From Gentiana macrophylla (taxonomy: Eukaryota > Streptophyta > Magnoliopsida > Gentianales > Gentianaceae): a stretch of 64,000 bases of DNA. Each line of letters begins with the position of its first letter. Position 1 is the stretch's first letter. A program made the translations under genes and the position numbers. This document shows positions 54,400 through 64,000 of this stretch, piece after piece. The DNA lies in contig JAOBSW010000362.1 of NCBI GenBank assembly GCA_026214975.1, positions 62,001 to 126,000 on the forward strand, in the 5' to 3' direction. Below the pieces are notes generated by a model. The model had not been told where the DNA came from. It did no database searches and saw only the letters and a list, made by a program, of their open reading frames with translations.

Positions 54400-55766
54400 A
54401 ACTCTTAGAGGAAAATAAGTCTCAGGGAATTGAGTACTCCTAGCAACAAAAAATATATTTTTTTTGTAATGTCAAATAGGATAGCATCCTTGGTGGTGTT
54501 TGAATTTCAAAGATATAAACAATTCCTACATCTTGAATCAAAACTTGGTTCTGTATTGTTGAAGTGCGCTAGAGAAAACCTAGCATCCAAACATTTTGAA
54601 CACAGAATAATCTCCTTTGGGGCCATTAAGCATCTCAAGATAGCTTTCCTTTAGCAGTGGTGTAGATGTGGCATTAATTAATTATACAACATGTAAAAGA
54701 CAAAAGCCCCAAAACTCAATGGGTAAATTACTCGGGAACCTCAAACTCCTGGCAACATTCAACAGATGCTGATGTTTCCTTTCAACAATACCATTATGTT
54801 CCGGTGTGCTAACACAGGATGTTTGATGTATAGTACCCTATTGAGCATAGAAATCATGAGTAGAAACTCGCACTCCAATGTCGATCTAATTACTTAATAA
54901 TTTTGTGAAATTGAGTAGAGACAAATTTAACAAGACCGTAAGCCCTGATTTATTCCACAAAAGAAAAACCCATAAAAATCTAGAAAATCATCTATAATAG
55001 TAAAAAAATATTGTTTTCCATTGACATTATGTTTTCTTAAAGGACCCAAAATATGTATGTGAACAAGAACAAATGTAGGATTTACAACAGTAGTACTTAA
55101 TGGAAAAGGATTTTTCTTTAGTTTTGCCATAGGACAGACATAACAAAGGTCATGATTACAAAATCAGACATCAGCAGACTATGAACTAATTACTTGCAGT
55201 CTCTTATCTAGCAAGTGTCCTAGTCTGTAATGCCATAAAAGGGCGTCATCTAATCTATTAGATAAGGTGTGATTCTCTAAAACATTGGCAACAATAAGTC
55301 TTATTGGTTGATCCACTACATATAGGCCTCTATGTAACTCAGCTGAACCAATAAATTTCTTGTTCTTGTCCGGAAAAACACACTTGTTAGCAGAAAAGAC
55401 AGCGAGTCCTTTTGTATGATTAATAAAGGAAGGTAAAGATAAAAGGTTATACTTAAATCCAGGAATACAAAACACATAATGTAGGACCATCTGAGGTTTG
55501 ACCCTGACTTGTCCTATATGTGTTACAGAAACATTATTTCCATTAGGTAATCCCATTTTTATACCAGATGAAGGTTTGGGATTGCTTAATAGATATAATG
55601 ATCCTACAATGTGATCTGTAGCATTAGAGTCCAAGATCCATTGTATGGATCTTACTAAATTTAAATCACTTATGCTTGTAGCAGATGAGTAATGGGTGAC
55701 AATCTCAGCAGGTTGACCAACAACAGATCCTGCATGTCTAGGAGGATCAGCACTCGGCAGAGCCAT
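54400..55766 (-). pseudogene. Copia protease and integrase (minus-strand fragment)
   Basis: Protease: SIQWILDSNATDHIVGS, in which the usual DSGAT active site reads DSNAT, so the catalytic Gly is Asn. Pre-integrase: RLDDALLWHYRLGHLLDKRL. Integrase core: LVHIHILGPLRKHNVNGKQY and FFTIIDDFLDFYGF (55050-54960), the first catalytic Asp being replaced (H-I-H-I where D-x-W/D is usual). The catalytic-Glu block reads [16 protein letters not shown] at about 54815-54770. GDYSVFKMFGC and KDAILFD follow at 54640-54480. Confidence 0.82.
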
Positions 55767-55773
55767 TAACTTA

Positions 55774-56720
55774 TCAAGTTGTTGTGCAGTAAGATTTGGG
55801 AACCCTGGTCCAGTGACCTCTTCTCGGGCCTCGATCTTCTTCTGCTGATTGTTCTTTCTTTACAAAATTAGCCCTCATTGACTTGAAACCAGGAGGATAG
55901 ACGTGTTTCTTATAACAAGTCTCTTCATTATGACCATTTAATCCATAAAAACTACATTGAATCTTCTTGAGATTCTTAGGTCTGGTATTTACTGCAAATG
56001 CTGAGTTAGGTCTTCTGACTATTTGATTTTGCCTCTGTCCATTTTTCCGAGACAAGAGAACCATAAAAACTTGATTCTTGGCCCTATTAGCTACATATAA
56101 CTTATGTCTTTCAAATATAATGGCCATTGCAAAGACATCATTAATTTGTTGGGAAGGCACCATCAACATTGTCTCAGTGAAACCATTGGCTCAAAATCAT
56201 CCCCTAAACTTTTAGGAATTTCATAACATGTTCAAATTTTTATATGATCAATTAGTGTGTCGATTGCATTACATAGATCACAAGAACACACCGACACATG
56301 CCTCGATAGTCTTTATTTCTTTTCATCGAACCATCAATTTTGTGAAATGTTGATTGACAGATCAAGATTTTGCTTCAAAGAAATGCATCTCCTTAGGTAG
56401 ATCAGAAAGCCTAAATGCATCAATGTCAGAAAATATAACTGCAAGATTCTTCCAAAGTGCATGTGCACTCTAGAATTACATCAAACTCTGGGCAATGGTT
56501 TTCTCTACAAAATTCAAGATCCATGATCTTACCATTGTATCACATTGTCTTCATGCATGAAATCTCGCTGAACCGCTTCGCCTTTTGATAGTGCCGTCTA
56601 CTTAATCCAATTTGTTCTTTGTGATCAACACCATCTCCATAGAGATTTTCCATGGATTATAGTTGTTTCCATTCATCAACGGCTGAACAAGAACCAAAGA
56701 CGGATCCTATTCGATTGAAC
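55774..56720 (-). pseudogene. Copia Gag with zinc knuckle (minus-strand fragment)
   Basis: The minus strand carries PLMNGNNYNPWKISMEMVL (about 56680-56625), CDTMVRSWILNFVEKTIAQS and AHALWKNLAVIFSDIDAFRL (about 56465-56405), the standard copia capsid blocks, in broken frames. 56169-55774 is open and contains the knuckle CSFYGLNGHNEETCYKK with one Cys replaced by Tyr-Gly. Confidence 0.8.
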
Positions 56721-56971
56721 AAAGAATGGATTGTAGGAGCTTAACTCTTGTTTCTTTACTGCCATGGCTACCAAGAACATCATAATTTATCACAAATCAA
56801 CAATGAAAGTGAGGTTACAATAAAACGATCAAGAAATGATCAAAAAACTTAGGAAACGATGAAAGTTTGCTCTCAAGAAACTAAAATCACATAAAAGATG
56901 AAGAAAACTCTTAAGATTCTTCAAAGATTGAGGAAAAACGCAGGACATCATTTAGAAAATCTCAAATTTTT

Positions 56972-56983
56972 GCTCTGATACCA
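56972..56983 (-). promoter_or_regulatory. Primer binding site, initiator tRNA-Met
   Basis: The minus strand reads TGGTATCAGAGC exactly at the inner edge of the LTR. Confidence 0.9.
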
Positions 56984-57260
56984 TGATGAAGTTTGTAGTA
57001 TTACGTAAAGTGCTCCTCGAAAAACACCCACATTGCCACCATAAGAACAAAAGGCACCGAATCGCAGTAAATTTTCACCATCTATGAGTTTTATTGATTG
57101 ATCGATTATTAGAGATGAGACGAGATGAGATGAATGGATGCAAATCATCATTGATTCTATCATTTATATAGGATAGTAGTTGCTCACTTTTTATTAGTGA
57201 GTTGACTGTGTTCGGATATAAAAAAGTGGTATATGTGTTAGTTTCGTTTCACAACCTTCA
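56984..57260 (-). repeat. 5' LTR of minus-strand copia fragment
   Basis: Begins TGATGAAGTTTGTAG beside the primer site. A TATA box (minus strand CCTATATAAATG) is at about 57161-57173. No partner LTR; the outer end near 57260 is uncertain. Confidence 0.55.
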
Positions 57261-58467
57261 ACTCAGGTAGAGCTCAATGAGGCATAAAAATAAAAATAAA
57301 AAGTAAAAAGTTAAAAAAACAATGATTTAAATATCGCAACGTTTGGTAAAATAGATGGTCTATGTTTTAGTGATTTTGATTGTAGACAAATGTTCAGAAG
57401 GACAAGGTAGACATATAATTAAACCACTTAGTCTAGTGAAATATTTTTTTATGGCAAAAAAGATATTCACTATTCCACTAAATCTTACGTTCTTTCTTCT
57501 ATTCCATTATAAAAACGAACATATCTCTTTTGATCTAAACGTCGAAATAAAGAAAGCAATTTTGTCACCATTTTTTTATGTTTTTCATCCCCTGTTTTCT
57601 GAGATCATTTAATATTTCTCCGATTTCTTTTTTGAGGTGATTTTCATAAAAAATACCAAAACCATGGAATAACAGAAGAGCGGATTTAAGGTCTGTTACA
57701 TTTTGAAACATTGTAGCGAACAGTAAATTTCGGGCAACGAACAGTGGATTTGTCATTCTCACCCAATTTTATTTTCCAATGTTTATGTTCACAACTTTCC
57801 CCTTTTTTTTAGTCCTTTATTCCCACTCCCCTTTTTCATTGTGTAGGAGGAGAAACTTTTTGACAAGATTTTGAACCTAAGAAGATGAAGCCTGATACGC
57901 ATTAGATAGGGTCAATTTGGTCCATTGAAGTCTTAGTTAGTCCATAATGCCAGTGAATGCGAATATCCAAAATGCCTAAAAATTGTTGAAATTGGTCCTT
58001 TTTATCAATAAATTAAATAGGTAAATGGACTATTTACAAGTTATACAAGCATAACAGGACTATGCAATTACAGTTTTAAAGTATAAAATATTAAGACTTA
58101 ATTATACTTCAATTAAAATACCTATTTTCTAGTCTGTAACGGAAAATAAATTCCTTGATTATCTCGTGATTGATTTCCCAAATCTAATCAGTCCATTTAA
58201 CCTAAGGGGATCAAATTTAATATGCATTAAATATGGTCAATTTGGTCTAATAAAGATCAGGAGCTTCCCGACTCACCTGTTTTGGATGAGAAAATAAGAG
58301 AATATACCGAAGAAGAGTTTTGCACTCTACAAGTAAATGATGATGGTTAGCAGAAACCGGCAACAACTCAAGAAATGGAATATAGCAATATCGAAAGTCA
58401 TACACCGGAAATAAAAGAAGTTGATTATTGATCCGCGTGTAAACCACTAATACGCATGAAATAGTAG
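57261..58467. other. No gene recognised
   Basis: AT-rich, 1.2 kb. Two related phrases (GCATTAxATAxGGTCAATTTGGTC at 57898 and 58222) suggest a diverged direct repeat of unknown origin. Confidence 0.5.
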
Positions 58468-59062
58468 TGATGGGGTCGGATCAGCACCTCGCCACGTGTC
58501 ATTTCCATAACGATCCAACAATAAATGAAGGTAAAGAAAATCCACCTTGGCGGTCAAAACCCTAGGATCCGAAAGCTATGCAAGCTCTACTACTTTCCTC
58601 CAACCTCTTCTCGGTCGGTCGAACAATAAGGTCACTTATCCGCGTTCGACCTACAGTCGGCCTAGGTCACTACCATAGCCAATTCCCCACGCAGACAAAT
58701 CGGATAACTCGGGAAGAATCCCAAGCCATAACTAATCTGATCCTAGAATTCAAATATGTCCATGATTATCTCCTAAAATCGATGGGATGAAATCATCTTT
58801 ATCTACTCCTCAGGAACACGTAAAATTAGAGTCCACCGCTGACACGCTAGTGGCACAATCTCTCTATATAAACAATCCTTATGGAACCACGAAGACTGGA
58901 TTCCAATTCACACATTGGATACGTAGGTAGCTTGAGATACAGTCTAAACCACCGTAAAAACACCCATCATTCAACATATTTTTAAGGTTCCGCCTTGAAC
59001 AGATTGTCATTTGTGAGGAGGAAAACCCAGGATTTAATACCCGACGATTTCCACCATCGTCA
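58468..59062 (+). repeat. 5' LTR of Tat-like element (inferred ends)
   Basis: Starts TGATGGGGTCGG and ends CCACCATCGTCA. It contains a CACGTG G-box (58493-58498) and a TATA box TCTCTATATAAAC (58861-58873). GTTAGTGCTAGAAGGAGAG follows, a diverged form of the primer-site region of Tat elements. The ends are inferred without a partner copy. Confidence 0.6.
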
Positions 59063-59109
59063 GTTAGTGCTAGAAGGAGAGTCTCCCACTGACAATCTTG
59101 TTCAAAGCA

Positions 59110-60215
59110 TCAAATATCAATATGGTAACAACACTAAAATATGCGGTTAATGGCATGCCACGCTAATGGCGCGACCGAGTCGATGCTAATAACCAACACC
59201 CACAACAGAAGAAATCCATCTCAACGCTGACCATCAAGCCTTGGTGGATCAACCTGTGGCCCTCGATGGTGTAACCAAGGAAGCCTCCTCAATGCCACCT
59301 TGGCTGGAGAGGATGAGGAAGAGGAACATCTATGGGAAGAGGAAGGCTATGAAGAAGAGGATCCTCTGAACGTGGATTTGCAAGGCCAGGATTCGTATGA
59401 TGAAGATACGTCAAAGGAGAATTCGTTGGAGCAGAATTCGGCGGAAGAGGATCCCAGTTCAAAATCGTGGGAAGAGACGCCTCCCCCACCGCTAAGGCCT
59501 AAACGAGCCAGGAAGAATGATCATTCATCCTCTTCTAATTAAATGAAGCAATTGATAGTCCCCCAAGTAATTGACGCTGGCAGAGCCGAGCCAGACAACA
59601 TAACAGCAAGTTTAACCGCATTAACCGCCGTTGAATAAGTTTTTTCTGATCATGTGGACAAGTACCCTCGACCCACCAGGTTCAAAATACCAAAGTTAGA
59701 GCCGTACGATGGGACTAAGGATCCTCATGATCATCTATTTTAGTATCTTACTCAAATGAATCTCGATCAAGGCCCCGGATGAGATGAAGTGTAAAGCTTT
59801 CCTCGCTGTCGGGTCGACCGAGCTCGGGAGTGGTTTATAAGGATCCCGGTCAGAACAATCTCCAATTTTGATACTTTAGGGAAGATTTTCCTTAACGTAT
59901 TCATTACGGCCAAACATTTCCAGAGAAATGCAACCCATCTATTTACTCTCAAGAAGAAGCAGGATGAAACTGCAATAGCTCAAGCGATTCAACGAAGAGT
60001 CCATACAGATCGAGACATGGATGATCACATCCAAATTGCATCCTTCTTCGCAGGGCTATGAGAGGGAAGGTTGTACGCTAAGTTGAGCAGCAGGCTTCCT
60101 ACGTCTATGGAAGAGTGCTTGAAGGTGGCCTTCAAGCATTGTCAAGGAGAAGAGGCCAATCGACTGAAGCGAGAGTCGAAAAAGGCAGAGCACAGAAAGG
60201 AGAAGACATAGGATC
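59110..60215 (+). pseudogene. Tat-like Gag, decayed
   Basis: 59300-59542 is an open, strongly acidic Glu/Asp-rich segment ending in a basic RPKRARKNDHS. The capsid core is at about 59690-60110 in shifted frames: EPYDGTKDPHDHL, REWFIRIPVRTISNFDTLGK, FLNVFITAKHFQRNATHLF, LKKKQDETAIAQAIQRR and LPTSMEECLKVAFKHCQGEE. It ends in a basic KRESKKAEHRKEK. In-frame stops (about 59742, 60060, 60210) are present. Confidence 0.78.
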
Positions 60216-60663
60216 CTTCTGAGAGGAAGAGAAAGATGTCAATAGACCGAGCGCCTGGGTCGGTCACTGATTGGTCCGAAAAAGAGACGCCTTGCAACGG
60301 AGGGATATTCCAACTTTGAACAGGCCACGAGAAATGTAATTGCGCTTATGGAAAGAAAAGGATTTGTCGAACTCGCCTCCGATGTGGGCCCCATAATGAA
60401 GGGACCGTAACAAGTTCTCGCCATATCACAAGGGCGTTGTAGAGATTTTCGTGAGTGATTGTGATGTGGAAATCACGGACGAGATGTTAGGTGAGGTCGT
60501 GGACCAAGCTCACCTTGCTGAGCCTCATGGTCGGCACTACTATCAGTGAAGGAACTTTAATCAAGATCGAGGTCGGCAAAGGGAGCCTCAGAGGAGAAGA
60601 TACCGATCTCCGGAAGGAGATCGACAGAGAGTCAACCGCCCGATCAACACCATCAACACTATC

Positions 60664-61257
60664 GTGGGTGGCCCTAGTAACACATTTAAGCAGATTGGTG
60701 GCTCTAATGCTCGACCAAAAAGCTCAGTGACAAACATGAATAATCAGAGGCCTACTCGTGAAGTGGTCTATTGCCCCAGGTACCCACTTCCGTTGGTTAC
60801 GAACAATGAGGGTCATGTTATTGAGGCTTTGGTGAACAAAAATCTAGTAAATAGGATTTGCGTCGATTCAGGTAGTGCCTTTCACTCTCTACAATTCAGC
60901 CTTTCAGTCCATGAAGCTCAAGGACTCAGATTTAATGCTAGTCTCCGCAACACAGTTCAGATCTTACAGACTTTTAGTTCATCCCATAGGGATGATTCGA
61001 CTCACAACAACATTTGGAAGAGAACCCGAGGGTAGGACACTCATGGTCGCCTACGTTGTATTCTAGGATTCATCATCATACAATATCATTTTTGGAAGGC
61101 ATGCTCTTATAGACGTCCGAGCTGTAATTTCTACGGCTCACATCAACCTAAAGTTCCTTACCATCGGTGGCATAGTTGAAATCAAAGGAGACCTGGAGGT
61201 CACCAGGAGCTGTTATGCGGCCACGGTTAAAAACAAAGGCATAGTCCTAGCCTAAAG
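60664..61257 (+). pseudogene. Tat-like aspartic protease
   Basis: RICVDSGSAFHSL keeps a D-S-G active site (about 60856-60894), preceded by NEGHVIEALVNKNLVN. After a frameshift, YNIIFGRHALIDVRAVISTA and INLKFLTIGGIVEIKGDLEV complete the retropepsin-like region, ending at TAA near 61255. Nothing resembling RT follows. Confidence 0.75.
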
Positions 61258-61439
61258 AGAACAACTGTTGTTTTCCATTCATGCAATTTCATTTATATTT
61301 GCTTTATCGCAATTTGATTATCACCCTTTACAATTGGAACTATGGTTGAATAAATTGCGCCTAAGAGATCCTAGTTTTTAAATTTCCTTGTGTTCTATTA
61401 TTAAAAATGGCTATAATTCCTCAAGTACACATTAATTAA

Positions 61440-62330
61440 GTCTGCCTTGTTCGAGAGCCAACATCATTAATGCAAGAAGTCACCGACTCGCCTCGCCGCT
61501 TCTAAACTTTAATGATGAGAAGTCACCAAAACCGCCCTGTTTCGTCCCAACATCATTAATGCGAGAAGTCAGTCCGACCTTGCCTTGCTCGCCATAAACT
61601 TTAAAGACGAGAATTCTGTCTAATCTGGCACCGCTCGTCCCAACGTTATTAACATGAGAAGTCATCCGACTCGCCTCGCCGCCAGAACTTTAAAGATGAC
61701 AAGTCGCCTAATCTCGCCCCGCCGTCCCAACATCATTAACGCGAGAAGTCATCCGATCCGCCTTGCTCATCGTGAAACTTTAAAGACGAGAGTCGCCTAA
61801 TTTGGCCCCACTCATCCCAACATCATTACAGTGAGAAGTCAGTCCGATCTAGCCCTGCTCGCCGTAAACTTTAAAGACAAGAAGTCCGTCTAATCTGTCC
61901 CGCTCGTCCCAACATCTTTAACGCAAGAAGTCAGTCCGACCTGGCCCTCCTCGCACTAAACCTTAAAGACGAGAAGTCAGTCTAATCTGGCCCCGCTCCT
62001 CCCAACATCATTAACGTGAGAAGTTAGTCCGACCTGGCCTTGCTCGCCATAAACTTTAAAGATGAGAAGTCAGTATAAACTGGCCCCGCTCGTTCCAATA
62101 TCATTAACGCGAGAAGTCAGTCCGACCTAGCCCTGCTCACCCTAAACTTTAAAGATGAGAAGTCAATCTAATCTGGCCCCGCTCGTCCCAACATCATTAA
62201 TGTGAGAAGTCAGTCCAATCTGGCCCTACTCGTTGTAAACATTAAAGATGAGGATTCAATCTAATTTATCCCCGCTCGTCCCGACATCATTAATGCGAGA
62301 GGTCATCCCGACGTAACTTCTGACCCAGCT
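61440..62330 (+). repeat. Tandem array, about 10 copies of a 91-bp unit made of two 46-bp halves
   Basis: The phrase CCCAACATCATTAA recurs at 61457, 61546, 61639, 61726, 61816, 61908, 62001, 62093, 62187 and 62279, a period of 87-94 bp. Each unit has two related halves, one with AACATCATTAACGCGAGAAG and one with AAACTTTAAAGACGAGAAG, both followed by TCAGTCxxAxCTGGCCxxGCTCG. So a 46-bp monomer became a dimeric higher-order repeat. Confidence 0.92.
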
Positions 62331-64000
62331 CGCGGAAGCTCAACAAACATTATTCTCACGATGGGCATTTTATGAGGTTGTCGTAGACCCAAAGGACATC
62401 ATCACACAACGACGCAGGAACGCAAGCGACCTCTGCAAAATTTACCATCCTGGACAGGTTCCATACTTAAGCAAATTATTTCATTTCGGCAAAAGTATTT
62501 CAAGTTTTTCTACCTATGAGTAGTACGTATTGATTCATGACAAAGGTTCTAAGTCATTTAGACTAAGTTTTTCATTCCAAACGCCTTGAAACTCAACGCT
62601 TTAGCAAAAGTCATACCTAGCTCGCAGTCCGACTCAGAGAAAAGCAGTGAAAGTTGAAACTAAAAGGCTAAACTCAGAGTTAAAAAGCTCACCAGGAGTA
62701 GAACAACATACACTGTTAAGAGTATAGAGTTTTGGAGTTCTCTCAAAATGAAATTACACACCAAAGAAAGATAATATTCCAGATCCATCATACAGACTCA
62801 GTTTAAACTCCCAAGCGGATTTGACCTACGCCTGGTAGGACGAACTCAACAAAGCTTACAATGGATTGGTCTACGGGTCAGACGCCAACTAAGCTTCATA
62901 GGATGAGTCCGTCAGACAAACTTACTAAGTTTACAAGTCGGGCTCGCACCAAAACCCATAGGAAGATTCAACTGAGCCCTGCAGGTTGGACTCAAGATGT
63001 TTGTCAAGACCTTCTTATGTCGGCAATGCTGGTTTAATTGTACTCATTATTTGCAGGATAGACCCAAGCAAAGACACAATAACCCCTTTAGTATGCCATC
63101 CGAGACTACAAAATAGCGCATGGCATATTGCGGGACAATATACTACTACTCGGAAAAAAGTTAAGGATGAAACAAGTTGATTTTATAACAATTTTTCGAG
63201 CCAAAGATTTACAAGTCTAGGAATCAGGGGCTGGACAAAGCTTACTTCGAAAATGAAATAGTCAAGGAACAAACAATCGTAACAAGATGAGAATACTAGA
63301 ACACAAAGTTCAACAGGGTCCTTCAAATGGTCTAATCTGACCCAGTTTATCCGCCAACTAACCTTAAATGATCTTACAGACCGACCTAGATTGGTTCTAG
63401 CCAGAAACTACGAGAAATGATCCTGATGAGGCCAAGCTTGATATCCAACCTACACCAGGTCGAGCTCAGTGGTAATTCATTAGAGAAATTGATCCTAACC
63501 CTCTGGTCGGATCGGGCAAGGGGCGCAGCAAAGTAAGTCATCTCGAGCTAAAAATACATTAAGTATGTGAACAAACGAGAAGCCATGAGAAGCGAGAAGT
63601 CAGTCCGACCTGACCCCGCTTGCCATCACTTAGAAATGGTAAGTTAGTCCAAATATAACCATGCTCGCCTCGCTCGCAGATGAAACCCTGATAGGCCCGT
63701 ATGGCTTAGAGTCGATATGACCTACGACAAGTGAGTATCCGCTTTGCGAGCCGGGCTTGGCCTTATATATACAACAAGCATGCAAAAACATAAGTATGCC
63801 ATCTAAAACCATAAGTTAAAGAATGGCATACTGAGGTGCAACATACCTAAATAAATAGAAATTACTTCAAAACAAAAGTATCTTCATTATAAAAATAAAA
63901 AATTCACAATGCAATTCAAAACAAAAAAAAGAAAAAAAATTCCTACACCCTATCGATCTAGGAATCTAGGGTCGTATTTTTATCTTTCTCGGGAGGAGGA
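62331..64000 (+). other. Repetitive non-coding 3' region of Tat-like element
   Basis: No coding frame is recognised. One more array-like unit lies apart at 63586-63672 (GAGAAGTCAGTCCGACCTGA, then GCTTGCC). At 62800-62990 diverged phrases repeat (CTCAACAAAGCTTAC, CAACTAAGCTTCATAGG, CTTACTAAGTTTAC). A-rich tracts mark 63890-63940. Confidence 0.55.

Larger units (their letters stand above)
54364..57260 (-). mobile_element. Copia retrotransposon fragment, minus strand: 5' LTR, Gag, protease, integrase
   Basis: From 57260 down: LTR, tRNA-Met primer site, Gag, protease and integrase. RT and RNase H are not found to the left, where the TRIM at 53858-54358 and unassigned DNA lie. The integrase region reaches to about 54400, close to the TRIM. 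The copy is decayed by many stops. Confidence 0.8.
58468..64000 (+). mobile_element. Tat/Ogre-like gypsy element with gag-protease and tandem repeats, pol not seen
   Basis: Plus strand: an LTR (58468-59062), leader, Gag, protease (to 61257) and then directly a tandem array (61440-62330) and repetitive non-coding DNA to the window edge. No RT, RNase H or integrase is found between protease and array. Gag and protease blocks are of the Tat/Athila type. Tat/Ogre elements are known to carry tandem repeats in their 3' untranslated region, so this may be a non-autonomous derivative. The 3' LTR is not in the window. Confidence 0.7.

Noticed and set aside
59300..59542. Acidic ORF considered as a host gene
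   Set aside because: It sits between the Tat-like LTR and the capsid core in the same orientation, so it is the Gag N-terminal region.
61440..62330. Regular repeat array that might suggest a CRISPR
   Set aside because: Units are contiguous with no unique spacers, and the context is a plant retrotransposon; it is a tandem minisatellite.

Overview
The window looks like nuclear DNA of a flowering plant, probably a eudicot. It is AT-rich and gene-poor, and almost all of it is transposable elements of plant-specific types: Sireviruses, Athila/Tat elements, a Tekay-type chromovirus, TRIMs and an En/Spm (CACTA) transposon. The few host sequences are also plant-typical: a PDR-type ABCG transporter, a dirigent protein, an nsLTP half-domain and NUP107 exons. 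Nothing prokaryotic or viral was seen.

Layout, left to right. (1) 1-8772: minus-strand Sirevirus (Ty1/copia with an envelope-like ORF); its 3' LTR lies off the left edge and its 5' LTR is 7040-8772. It sits inside the RNase H coding sequence of (2), a plus-strand Sirevirus running from 8773 to its 3' LTR at 24204-25901. That element's envelope-like ORF was split by (3), a complete minus-strand Athila/Tat-like Ty3/gypsy element at 12100-22829 with 5-bp target duplications (AGAGC). Element (2) itself abuts, and probably landed in, (4), the gag of an older minus-strand Athila-like element (25902-29064). (5) 29150-30250: 3' end of a copia element. (6) 30862-31600: LINE ORF2 tail, minus strand. 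(7) 31605-40788: a 9.2-kb CACTA transposon with AAA target duplications. It holds a 5'-truncated chromovirus (to 36700), captured host exons (NUP107 and a second fragment) and subterminal repeats.

(8) From 40795 to 49803 lie pieces of one decayed PDR/ABCG transporter gene on the plus strand: Walker A region, mid-NBD and ISGGQ signature. Between the first piece and the rest sits about 8.5 kb of insertions: TRIM-like repeats, a copia element, a Sirevirus solo LTR in the copia 5' flank, and a gypsy solo LTR inside that solo LTR. (9) 49985-50736, minus strand: the only plausible intact host gene, a two-exon gene whose first exon encodes a signal peptide plus the first half of an nsLTP cysteine motif and whose second exon encodes a full dirigent domain. 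(10) 51380-57260: copia gag fragment, two TRIMs and a minus-strand copia element. (11) 58468 to the right edge: Tat-like element with LTR, gag and protease; RT and integrase are not seen, and a roughly 10-copy 91-bp tandem array follows the protease.

Most TE coding regions carry stops and frameshifts and are annotated as pseudogenes. The most unusual items are the nsLTP-dirigent chimera, the host-exon capture in the CACTA element, the satellite-bearing Tat-like element, and a GC-rich GACGGGCGT motif that recurs in LTRs of two different gypsy lineages.
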